Part shown: one piece after another, positions 7,407 to 14,331 of the stretch
Position numbering within the stretch: the first letter of the stretch is position 1
How the letters are laid out: each line of letters starts with the position of its first letter
Origin: Faecalibacterium sp. CAG:74
Lineage (GTDB): Bacteria > Bacillota > Clostridia > Christensenellales > Aristaeellaceae
Length of the DNA stretch: 23,528 bases
NCBI GenBank assembly: GCA_000437595.1
Contig: FR899902.1
Location: forward strand, 84,280 to 107,807
Direction of reading: 5' to 3'
Notes under the pieces: model-generated
The model's input: only the letters and a program-made list of their open reading frames with translations
The model's database searches: none
What the model was told of the DNA's origin: nothing
Translations under genes and position numbers: made by a program

Positions 7407-8636
7407 ATGTTTCATATCAACGATTATTTTACCCGCCTGCCGGGGTCGTACCTGTTTGCGGAAATCGCTCGCCGCGTGAAGGCGTACAGCGCCGCGCATC
7501 CCAATGCGGACATCATCCGTCTGGGCATTGGCGACGTCACCCGCCCGCTGGCACCCGCCGTCATCGAAGCGATGCACAAGGCGGTCAGCGAAATGGGCGT
7601 GCAGGAGACATTCCACGGCTACGGCCCGGATTACGGCTATGACTTCCTCGTCAACGCCATCCGCGAGCATGATTATGCCAGCCGCGGCGTGCAGGTTGAT
7701 TTCGACGAGGTGTTCATTTCCGACGGCGCGAAGTGCGACGTGGGCAACATTCAGGAGCTGTTCAGCACCGATGCGGTGATTGCCGTCACCGACCCGGTGT
7801 ACCCGGTGTATGTCGATTCCAACGCCATGGCGGGCCGCGCTGGCGAGTATGCTGACGGCAAGTGGGATCGGCTGGTCTACCTGCCCTGCAACGCGGAAAA
7901 CGGCTTCGTGCCCGCGCTGCCGGATAAGCCTGTGGATGTGATTTACCTCTGCTACCCCAACAACCCGACTGGAACGGTGCTGAACCGCGAGCAGCTGACG
8001 AAGTGGGTGAACTACGCCCGCGAGAACGGCGCGCTGATTATCTACGATGCGGCGTATCGCGCGTTCGTGTCCACGCCGGATATTCCGCTGTCTATCTACG
8101 AGATTGACGGCGCGAAGGAGTGCGCCATCGAGTGCAATTCCTTCTCCAAGACGGCGGGATTCACGGGCACGCGCTGCGGCTACACGGTTGTTCCGCACGC
8201 GGTGAAGGGGCTGAATGCCAAGGGAGAGCCGGTGGAGATGAATGCGCTGTGGAAGCGCCGCATGTCCACCAAGTTCAACGGCGTCAGCTACCCCGTGCAG
8301 CGCGCTGCGGCGGCGGTGTACACCGAGGAAGGGCAGAAGCAGATTCAGGAGACGATTGACTACTACATGCGCAACGCCAAGATTATCCGCGAGGGTCTGA
8401 CGGCAGCGGGCATCACCGTGTTTGGCGGGGTGGATGCGCCGTATATCTGGCTGAAGGTTCCGGCAGGCATGGACAGCTGGACGTTCTTTGACCGTCTGCT
8501 GGATGAATGCCACATCGTGGGCACGCCGGGTTCGGGCTTCGGACCGAGCGGCGAGGGTTACTTCCGCCTGACCGCGTTCAACACGCTGGAAAAGACGGAA
8601 CAGGCGGTCGAACGCATCCGCAGCTGGAAAATTTAA
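7407..8636 (+). CDS. dapL: LL-diaminopimelate aminotransferase
   Basis: PLP-dependent enzyme that makes LL-diaminopimelate directly from tetrahydrodipicolinate using glutamate as amino donor, bypassing the acylated intermediates. The 409-residue protein is the usual DapL length. The N-terminus reads INDYFTRLPGSYLFAEI, and the PLP-site stretches CYPNNPTGT and IIYDAAY follow. The Schiff-base lysine is Lys248 in SFSKTAGFTGTRCG, and the C-terminal RLTAFN motif is present. Start ATG 7407 has GAAAGG upstream. It follows dapF by 45 bp, and its product is the substrate of DapF. The glutamate it consumes would come from the glutamate synthase cluster downstream. The stop codon lies inside the left terminal repeat of a MITE-like element. 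Confidence 0.95.
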   Translation: MFHINDYFTRLPGSYLFAEIARRVKAYSAAHPNADIIRLGIGDVTRPLAPAVIEAMHKAVSEMGVQETFHGYGPDYGYDFLVNAIREHDYASRGVQVDFDEVFISDGAKCDVGNIQELFSTDAVIAVTDPVYPVYVDSNAMAGRAGEYADGKWDRLVYLPCNAENGFVPALPDKPVDVIYLCYPNNPTGTVLNREQLTKWVNYARENGALIIYDAAYRAFVSTPDIPLSIYEIDGAKECAIECNSFSKTAGFTGTRCGYTVVPHAVKGLNAKGEPVEMNALWKRRMSTKFNGVSYPVQRAAAAVYTEEGQKQIQETIDYYMRNAKIIREGLTAAGITVFGGVDAPYIWLKVPAGMDSWTFFDRLLDECHIVGTPGSGFGPSGEGYFRLTAFNTLEKTEQAVERIRSWKI

Positions 8637-8801
8637 GGCACCACCGCACAATTCGGCAGCGCGTCTGGCGATGTCTTTTCCGCCATCTGCGGCATGCAAA
8701 TTCCTCGATTTACCACCAGTAAACCTTCGAAATTTGCATTTGCATCTGACGAAAAAATCCATTCGCCAGCCGACCACCTCATTTGTGCGGTGTTACCTTA
8801 A
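8633..8801. mobile_element. MITE-like palindromic element at the dapL 3' end
   Basis: About 169 bp with imperfect terminal inverted repeats: TTAAGGCACCACCGCACAAT at 8633-8652 against the reverse complement of 8782-8801, 17 of 20 matching. The two inner arms are also imperfectly complementary, for example CTGGCGATG against CTGGCGAATG and ATGCAAATT against ATGCAAATT. The whole unit could therefore fold into one long hairpin. It has no coding capacity. The dapL TAA (8634-8636) lies within the left terminal repeat. No convincing target-site duplication is visible beyond the TTAA included in the repeats. Confidence 0.75.
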
Positions 8802-8804
8802 CAT

Positions 8805-8853
8805 AAAAACGGCACTGCCTTTCCTGAAAACAGGGGAGACAGTGCCGTATTTT
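8805..8853. terminator. Bidirectional terminator between dapL and the MATE gene
   Basis: A 9-bp stem, ACGGCACTG (8809-8817) with CAGTGCCGT (8840-8848), has an inner CCTG-aaaa-CAGG hairpin. It is flanked by AAAAA on the left and ATTTT on the right, so it can end transcription from dapL and from the convergent MATE gene. Confidence 0.8.
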
Positions 8854-8906
8854 GATATGCTGGATAGCTTTTCACCCACAATTGCTCATTCCGAATTCCG
8901 CATTAC

Positions 8907-10283
8907 TTACGCTTCCGCCTTCTTCAGCGCCGGATGGAACAGTCGACTGCGGTGGTACGCAACCGCCTCCAGCGCAGAGCAGAGCATCCACCCTACCGGG
9001 TACGCCAGCGCAACAATGACGAAGCGCAGCTGTTCATCCGCAATCATCGTTGTGGCGAGATAGAGGTAGATTTGGCGGAATACGACGAACGAGAACAGCA
9101 TGATAACCGTCGGAACCACCGATTCGCCGATGCCGCGCAGTGCGCCCGCATACATCTGGTTGAACGAAATGACAAGGTAGAAGGGCGTGATAATATACAG
9201 GAAGCGCGCCCCGAAGGAAATGACCGCCTCCGACGGGGAAATAATCGACAGCAGCGGGCGCGCCAGCAGTATCACGCCGACAGCGCACACGCCCATGCAC
9301 CCCAGCGACAGCAGGATGCCTGTGCGAACGCCTTTGCGCGCGCGCTCCGGCTGCTGCGCGCCCCAGTTCTGCGCCACGAATGTCGTCGAGGCCTGCCCAA
9401 TTGCCGTCGTGGGCACCATCAGGAACATGTCGATGCGGTTGTACGCCGCCCAGCCCGATGCGCTCAGGTCACCAAGGTCGTTGATGTACGCCTGTACGAA
9501 CACGTTCGAGAACGAGGTCAGACCCTGCTGGATGCTCGCGGGCAGGCCAATCAGCAGGATTTCCTTCAGCGTCCGCCCGTCGATGTGCAGCTTGCTCCAC
9601 CGCAGCCCGAAGGACGCGTTCTCCTTCGTCAGCACATACAGCACGAGCACCGCGCTTGCCGCCTGTGCGATAATCGTTGCATACGCCACACCCGCCACAC
9701 CCATGTGGAAGCAGATGACGAACAGCAGGTCCAGCACGGTGTTGACGACCGCGGAGAAAACGAGAAAGTACAGCGGCCGCCGCGAGTCGCCCACGGCGCG
9801 CAGAATCGCGCTGCCCATGTTGTAAATCAGCAGTCCCGCAATGCCCTCAAAGTAGATGGTCAGGTACTCGGTTGCTTCCACCAGCATGGAATCCGGTGTG
9901 CGCATCAGCTGCAAACTTGGCTTTACAATTGCCACGCCGACTGCCGTCGCCACGATGCACAGCAGGAACGTCATCAGCATCGTCGTATGTACCGCTTTGC
10001 TGATGCGCTCATGGTTTTTCGCGCCGTACGCCTGACTGATGACTGCCCCGGCACCAAGCGACAGACCGTTGCATACGCCGATGAGCATGTTAATAATGTT
10101 GCCCGTTGAACCGACTGCCCCCAGCGCCGTTTCCCCAACGAAATTGCCTACCACGATGCTGTCCACCGCGCTGTACAGCTGCTGGAAGAGCAGCCCGACG
10201 GTCAGCGGCAGCGCGAAATCAATATATTGCCGCAGAATATTGCCCTGCGTCATGTCGGCATCCCTGCCGCGTGCGCGTGTCAT
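8907..10283 (-). CDS. MATE-family multidrug/metabolite efflux transporter
   Basis: Membrane antiporter that exports small molecules using a Na+ or H+ gradient. The 458-residue protein has the two-lobed MATE pattern of about 12 hydrophobic segments. It begins with the typical family start NILRQYIDFALPLTVGLLFQQ and continues SAVDSIVVGNFVG and GAGAVISQAYGA. Start ATG 10283 has AAGGAGG upstream; an internal ATG ten codons later is less well placed. It has its own promoter (10316-10344) and ends at the bidirectional terminator shared with dapL. The substrate cannot be deduced, and the neighbours give no hint. Confidence 0.92.
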   Translation of the reverse strand: MTRARGRDADMTQGNILRQYIDFALPLTVGLLFQQLYSAVDSIVVGNFVGETALGAVGSTGNIINMLIGVCNGLSLGAGAVISQAYGAKNHERISKAVHTTMLMTFLLCIVATAVGVAIVKPSLQLMRTPDSMLVEATEYLTIYFEGIAGLLIYNMGSAILRAVGDSRRPLYFLVFSAVVNTVLDLLFVICFHMGVAGVAYATIIAQAASAVLVLYVLTKENASFGLRWSKLHIDGRTLKEILLIGLPASIQQGLTSFSNVFVQAYINDLGDLSASGWAAYNRIDMFLMVPTTAIGQASTTFVAQNWGAQQPERARKGVRTGILLSLGCMGVCAVGVILLARPLLSIISPSEAVISFGARFLYIITPFYLVISFNQMYAGALRGIGESVVPTVIMLFSFVVFRQIYLYLATTMIADEQLRFVIVALAYPVGWMLCSALEAVAYHRSRLFHPALKKAEA

Positions 10284-10315
10284 GAAAGTACGTCCCTCCT
10301 TGCGTATACATCATC

Positions 10316-10344
10316 AGCATAGCACGATGCCGCCAGCGCGTCAA
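10316..10344 (-). promoter_or_regulatory. Sigma-A-type promoter of the MATE gene
   Basis: On the minus strand a -35 TTGACG (10344-10339), a 17-bp spacer and a -10 TATGCT (10321-10316), 33 bp before the MATE start. Confidence 0.75.
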
Positions 10345-10448
10345 GGGAGGGGTGGATTCAGTTGCGGAATTAGAAGGTTTTGTGTCTGCAATCTTTCCGG
10401 GAGGGAATGCGCCTTGCAATGCCGCGGACGGTGAGGGCAGTTTTGCCA

Positions 10449-10877
10449 TCAGGTATTGGCATACGACGGCGCTGGATTGTAAAAGCAGTGATTGCCAATG
10501 CGGATTTGAAAATACCCCACGCTCGATGGGAAATTGTTTGGACATGTGGAAGAATACGGGTTGAAGAACCACAGCGCTTCCCAGAGATTCGCCAGCCGCC
10601 CGCCCGCCATCGCCCATTCCGCAATTTCGTAGTGAACGTTTGTCGGATTCATATTGTAGACGTTTTGCAGGTTCGTCCGGCCGGATAGCCTTGTGCGGAC
10701 GCAATTAAACTGACCGTCCTGATAGATGACGGCGGGGATGGTATTGTAGCGCCCGTATTCCCCGACGCTGGTACGGACACGGTTCATGACCACGCTCGCG
10801 ACGGCTTTCATGCCGTTGTCACCTTCGCCGCCGGCTTCGCACTGGATGAGACGCGCAAAAAGTTCCAAGTCTGTCAT
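10449..10877 (-). CDS. cwlJ: CwlJ-like spore cortex hydrolase (SleB/Hydrolase_2 family)
   Basis: Predicted peptidoglycan hydrolase acting on spore cortex during germination. At 142 residues without a signal peptide it matches CwlJ (which is also about 142 residues and leaderless, made in the mother cell and held in the coat) better than exported SleB. The domain starts at once with LFARLIQCEAGGEG, whose Glu14 aligns with the family catalytic glutamate. It continues GMKAVASVVMNRV and ends SSTCPNNF and GNHCFYNPAPSY, close to the CwlJ C-terminus. Start ATG 10877 has GGAGG about ten bases upstream. It stands alone, between the MATE gene and the nitrogen operon, with no clear sigma-A promoter. A sporulation sigma factor would be expected but is not proven. 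Confidence 0.8.
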   Translation of the reverse strand: MTDLELFARLIQCEAGGEGDNGMKAVASVVMNRVRTSVGEYGRYNTIPAVIYQDGQFNCVRTRLSGRTNLQNVYNMNPTNVHYEIAEWAMAGGRLANLWEALWFFNPYSSTCPNNFPSSVGYFQIRIGNHCFYNPAPSYANT

Positions 10878-11057
10878 GCTGGGTTCACCTCCGATGGAGG
10901 GAATATGAGGGGAAAAAGCGGTTTAGAACAGGCGTGATTGGCAGAACTGCCGCTGCTATGAATGACGGTTAGATATAACAAACTTGCAATTCGCCGCGAA
11001 AATTCGCTGAAAACCATCAAAATCTGCATAAAAACATGGAAAGAACAGCGAAATACC

Positions 11058-11086
11058 TTGACGGAACAGCGCGAATCCTGTACAAT
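11058..11086 (+). promoter_or_regulatory. Sigma-A-type promoter of the glutamate synthase operon
   Basis: A -35 TTGACG (11058-11063), a 17-bp spacer and a -10 TACAAT (11081-11086). The expected transcription start, near 11093, sits at the base of the first leader hairpin. The remaining part of the 371-bp gap, 10878-11057, is AT-rich and shows nothing I can identify. Confidence 0.8.
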
Positions 11087-11093
11087 CGAGCAT

Positions 11094-11139
11094 GTGGTGA
11101 ACAACGGCGTTCATGCCACGCAGATGGGGAAGGCTCCCT
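11094..11139 (+). promoter_or_regulatory. ANTAR-type tandem hairpin RNA element (P1-P2)
   Basis: Two adjacent hairpins follow the transcription start. P1 has stem GTGG/CCAC (11094-11097 with 11116-11119) stacked on TGAAC/GTTCA (11098-11102 with 11109-11113), a TG bulge and a six-base loop AACGGC (11103-11108). P2 has stem GGGG/CCCT (11126-11129 with 11136-11139) and a six-base loop AAGGCT (11130-11135). Both loops have A at position 1 and G at position 4, the conserved signature of RNAs bound by ANTAR antiterminators such as EutV and NasR. The P2 stem is short and contains one G-U pair. The operon itself ends with an ANTAR gene. The folding was done by eye. Confidence 0.7.
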
Positions 11140-11188
11140 GCCTTTGAGCAGGTGGAGTGTGCCCTGCGCGCGGCATGAGCGCCTTTTT
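11106..11188 (+). terminator. Leader attenuator terminator competing with the ANTAR element
   Basis: GGCGTTCATGCC (11106-11117) pairs with GGCATGAGCGCC (11172-11183) over 12 bp with one U-G pair, directly followed by TTTTT (11184-11188). Inside its loop a further hairpin can form: CTCC-CTGC (11134-11141) with GCAG-GT-GGAG (11148-11157). The terminator uses the loop and 3' strand of P1, and the inner hairpin uses the 3' strand of P2, so this state and the P1-P2 state exclude each other. Transcription would stop 60 bp before the first gene unless P1-P2 is stabilised. Confidence 0.72.
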
Positions 11189-11248
11189 GCATCTCTTTTC
11201 GGCAGACAGCACAAACGCCGGAAAGACAACTCGAAGGAGGTTTCAGCC

Positions 11249-12379
11249 ATGATTGATACGCGGGATTCATCCCTTTTCGGCACACGCAATCCGATGGAAG
11301 GGGAGGTGCGCATTCCCAGCGGGTGCGCCATCGCGGGCATTTTCCACAAGAAGGGCGGCAAAATCGGCGGCGATACCATCATCCGAGCGATGGAACCCAT
11401 GCACGACCGCTCCAACGGGTTGGGCGGCGGCTACGCGGGGTATGGCATTTATCCTGATTTTGCGGACTGCTATGCCTTCCATATGTTCTACGACAATGAG
11501 TCCGCGCGGGATGACTGCGAGCATTACCTGAAGCGCTTCTTCGATATTCACAGCATGTCCGTCATGCCGACGCGCCCGATGCGCGAAATTACCGATCCGC
11601 CGATTATCTGGCGCTATTTCGTCACCCCGAAGGCGTGGCGCTGTCAGGAAGAGGCGATGGATGAGGATGCGTTCACGGCGGCGCATGTGCTGCACGTCAA
11701 CGTCAACATTCCCGGCGCGTTCATCTTCTCCTCCGGCAAGAACATGGGCGTCTTCAAGGGCGTTGGCTACCCGGAGGACATGGGGCGCTTCTTCCGCCTG
11801 GAGGAATACGCCGCGACGTGCTGGACGGCGCACGGGCGCTATCCGACGAACACCCCCGGCTGGTGGGGCGGCGCGCACCCGTTCACGCTGCTGGACGTGT
11901 CCGTCGTCCACAATGGCGAAATCTCCTCCTACGACGCGAACCGCCGCTGCATGGAGATGTACGGCTACACCTGCACGCTGATGACCGACACCGAGGTCAT
12001 TGCGTACATGATTGACTACCTCGTGCGCAAGCAGGGCTTGACGTATTCGGAAGCGGCGAACGTGCTGGCGGCGCCGTTCTGGTCGACGATTGAGCACATG
12101 CCGGAGGACGAGAAGCGGCGGATGCTGCTTTTGCGCCAGCGTTTTCCGTCGATGCTCATCAACGGGCCGTTCTCTATCCTCGTCGGTTTCACCGGCGGCA
12201 TGATGGCGCTCAATGACCGTTTGAAGCTGCGGTCGATGGTCGTCGCGGAGACGGAAGACATGGCGTATGTCGCCAGCGAAGAATGTGCGATTCGCCGCAT
12301 TGCCCCGGATGTTACGAACGTCTGGGCGCCGCGCGGCGGTCAGCCTGTCATTTTTACCACGGAAGGGGGTCGCGCCTGA
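11249..12379 (+). CDS. Glutamate synthase, glutamine amidotransferase (class II) subunit
   Basis: Provides the glutaminase half of a split glutamate synthase: it releases ammonia from glutamine for the synthase subunit. I choose ATG 11249 (376 residues) because AAGGAGG precedes it and the longer reading would begin upstream of the promoter. The nucleophile is probably Cys26 in SGCAIAGIF, which requires removal of a 25-residue propeptide. Other class II signatures are AHGRYPTNTPGWWGGAHPF and VVHNGEISSYDAN, matching the arginine and Asn-Gly oxyanion parts of GltB. It is the first gene of the operon and overlaps the next gene (TGATG). Similar three-part enzymes also include N-methylglutamate synthase (Mgs/Glx); the linked glutamine synthetase favours glutamate synthase. 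Confidence 0.88.
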   Translation: MIDTRDSSLFGTRNPMEGEVRIPSGCAIAGIFHKKGGKIGGDTIIRAMEPMHDRSNGLGGGYAGYGIYPDFADCYAFHMFYDNESARDDCEHYLKRFFDIHSMSVMPTRPMREITDPPIIWRYFVTPKAWRCQEEAMDEDAFTAAHVLHVNVNIPGAFIFSSGKNMGVFKGVGYPEDMGRFFRLEEYAATCWTAHGRYPTNTPGWWGGAHPFTLLDVSVVHNGEISSYDANRRCMEMYGYTCTLMTDTEVIAYMIDYLVRKQGLTYSEAANVLAAPFWSTIEHMPEDEKRRMLLLRQRFPSMLINGPFSILVGFTGGMMALNDRLKLRSMVVAETEDMAYVASEECAIRRIAPDVTNVWAPRGGQPVIFTTEGGRA

Positions 12380-13884
12380 TGGCTGTGGATTTTTTCTATC
12401 CCGCGTATGAAGTGGTGCGCAACCAGGACCGCTGCATCACCTGCCGCGTCTGCGAACGCCAATGCGCCAACAAGGTGCATCAGTACGACGCGGAACTGGG
12501 GCTGATGATTTCCGACGAAAGCGCGTGCGTCAACTGCCAGCGCTGCGTGTCGCTCTGCCCGACCCGCGCGCTGAAAATCGTCAAGACCGACAACACATTC
12601 AAGGATAACGTCAACTACACCGCGCAGGCGATGACGGAAATCTACCGTCAGGCGCAGTCGGGCGGCGTGCTCTTGTCCGCGATGGGCAACCCCGCGCCGC
12701 TGCCTGTGTACTGGGATAAGCTGCTGATTAACGCCTCGCAGGTCACGAACCCGTCCATTGACCCGCTGCGTGAGCCGATGGAGACGCGCGTCTACCTCGG
12801 CAGCCGTCCCGAAGGCATCCGCCGCGGCAAGGACGGCAAGCTCATTGACGACACGCCGCCGCAGCTTAAATTGGAAGTGCCGATTATGTTCTCCGCCATG
12901 TCTTACGGCTCCATCAGCTACAACGCGCACGAATCCCTCGCACGCGCGGCGGAGAAGCTCGGAACGTATTACAACACCGGCGAAGGCGGCTTGCATCAGG
13001 ACTTCTACAAGTACGGCGAACACACGATTGTGCAGGTCGCCTCGGGGCGCTTCGGCGTCAATCACGATTACCTGAACGCGGGCGCGGCGATTGAAATCAA
13101 GATGGGGCAGGGCGCGAAGCCGGGCATCGGCGGGCATCTGCCGGGCAGGAAGATTGTGGCGGACATTGCCAAAACGCGCATGATTCCCGAAGGCTCGGAC
13201 GCCATTTCGCCCGCGCCGCACCATGATATCTACTCCATCGAGGATTTGCGCCAGCTGGTTTTCTCGCTCAAGGAAGCATCGCGGTACACAAAGCCTGTCA
13301 TCGTCAAGATTGCGGCGGTGCATAACGTCGCGGCGATTGCGTCCGGCATTGCGCGTTCCGGCGCGGACATCATCGCCATCGACGGCTTCCGCGGCGGCAC
13401 GGGCGCTGCGCCGACCCGCATCCGCGATAACGTCGGCATCCCGATTGAACTGGCGCTCGCAGCGGTGGATACGAGACTCCGCCAAGAGGGCATCCGCGAC
13501 CGCGTGAGCCTCGTCGTCGGCGGATCGATTCGTTCCAGCGCGGACGTCGTCAAGGCGATTGCCCTCGGCGCGGACGCGGTGTATATCGCCACCTCGGCGC
13601 TGATGGCGCTGGGCTGCCACCTGTGCCGCTCCTGCCAGACGGGGCGCTGCAACTGGGGCATCGCCACGCAGATTCCGGAATTGACCCAGCGCCTGAACCC
13701 CGACATGGGCTGCCAGCGGCTGGTCAACCTCATCACGGCGTGGAACCACGAAATTAAGGAAATGATGGGCGGCATGGGCATCAACTCCATCGAAGCCCTG
13801 CGCGGCAACCGCTTGATGCTGCGCGGCGTCGGGCTGAACGAGAAGGAGCTTGAAATCCTCGGCGTCAAACATGCGGGAGAGTGA
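12379..13884 (+). CDS. Glutamate synthase, FMN/Fe-S synthase subunit with N-terminal ferredoxin domain
   Basis: Catalytic subunit that transfers ammonia to 2-oxoglutarate and reduces the product to glutamate on FMN. The first 65 residues form a two-cluster ferredoxin: Cys19, 22, 25, 29 and Cys50, 53, 56, 60. The rest is the FMN-binding GltB barrel, with FSAMSYGSIS, GEGGLHQDF, IKMGQGAKPGIGGHLPG, IDGFRGGTGAAP and the phosphate-binding VVGGSIRSSADV. The cysteine cluster CHLCRSCQTGRC begins at Cys413 and is the [3Fe-4S]-type site of GOGAT. The 501 residues correspond to the central part of the much longer bacterial GltB, as in archaeal-type enzymes. Start ATG 12379 overlaps the preceding stop, so translation is coupled. 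Confidence 0.92.
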   Translation: MAVDFFYPAYEVVRNQDRCITCRVCERQCANKVHQYDAELGLMISDESACVNCQRCVSLCPTRALKIVKTDNTFKDNVNYTAQAMTEIYRQAQSGGVLLSAMGNPAPLPVYWDKLLINASQVTNPSIDPLREPMETRVYLGSRPEGIRRGKDGKLIDDTPPQLKLEVPIMFSAMSYGSISYNAHESLARAAEKLGTYYNTGEGGLHQDFYKYGEHTIVQVASGRFGVNHDYLNAGAAIEIKMGQGAKPGIGGHLPGRKIVADIAKTRMIPEGSDAISPAPHHDIYSIEDLRQLVFSLKEASRYTKPVIVKIAAVHNVAAIASGIARSGADIIAIDGFRGGTGAAPTRIRDNVGIPIELALAAVDTRLRQEGIRDRVSLVVGGSIRSSADVVKAIALGADAVYIATSALMALGCHLCRSCQTGRCNWGIATQIPELTQRLNPDMGCQRLVNLITAWNHEIKEMMGGMGINSIEALRGNRLMLRGVGLNEKELEILGVKHAGE

Positions 13885-13889
13885 GCGGC

Positions 13890-14324
13890 ATGAAGAGAAT
13901 CTACGTCAACGAGAAATGGTGTCTGGGCTGCCATCTGTGCGAATATTACTGCGCGTTCGCCAATTCCGGCAAGAGCGACATGGTCAAGGCGCTCAAAAAC
14001 ATCCGCATTCATCCGCGCATTCACATCGAGGAGGGCGCGAACGGCGTCCACTTCGCCGTCAACTGCCGCCACTGCGCTGACCCGCTGTGCGTCAAGGGCT
14101 GCATCACCGGGGCGCTGACACGGCAAAACGGCATGATCGTCATCGACGAGAACAAGTGCGTCGGCTGCTTTACCTGCATTCTGTCCTGCCCTTACGGCGC
14201 AATTGAGCCGGATGAGACAGGGCGCGTCATGCAGAAGTGCGAGCTGTGCACCAAGAACGGCGCGGGCGAACCGCTGTGCGTCAAGAACTGCCCGAATCAG
14301 GCGATTGTCTACGAGGAGAGGTGA
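13890..14324 (+). CDS. Four-cluster Fe-S electron-transfer protein of the glutamate synthase
   Basis: Small electron carrier of the HycB/CooF type, predicted to bring electrons to the FMN subunit. The 144 residues contain sixteen cysteines in four groups: Cys11/14/17/21, Cys59/62/67/71, Cys90/93/96/100 and Cys117/120/130/134. This is enough for four [4Fe-4S] clusters. I use ATG 13890 because GGGAGA lies nine bases upstream. A GTG at 13881 overlapping the previous stop would leave no spacing for a ribosome binding site. It is followed after seven bases by the FAD oxidoreductase, its likely partner. Iron-sulfur proteins of this type also serve other oxidoreductases; the assignment to glutamate synthase rests on the tight operon. 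Confidence 0.88.
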   Translation: MKRIYVNEKWCLGCHLCEYYCAFANSGKSDMVKALKNIRIHPRIHIEEGANGVHFAVNCRHCADPLCVKGCITGALTRQNGMIVIDENKCVGCFTCILSCPYGAIEPDETGRVMQKCELCTKNGAGEPLCVKNCPNQAIVYEER

Positions 14325-14331
14325 GAAGAGC

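Noticed and set aside
6999..8777. Long minus-strand reading frame of 592 codons opposite dapL
   Set aside because: Shadow of dapL and dapF with an Arg/His-rich composition and no family resemblance.
10339..10350. Third copy of the dispersed repeat (GCGTCAAGGGAGG)
   Set aside because: Only about nine bases match, and they coincide with the -35 box of the MATE promoter.
11140..11190. T-box riboswitch, suggested by AGGTGGAGTG before a terminator
   Set aside because: It lacks the conserved TGGNACCGCG antiterminator bulge and a specifier-loop stem; the ANTAR double hairpin explains the leader better.
11036..11248. Upstream extension of the amidotransferase gene to an ATG at 11036
   Set aside because: It would start before the promoter and run through the leader hairpins; ATG 11249 has an AAGGAGG site.
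13881..13889. GTG start for the Fe-S protein overlapping the previous stop
   Set aside because: The only purine-rich site would touch the GTG directly; ATG 13890 has correct spacing.
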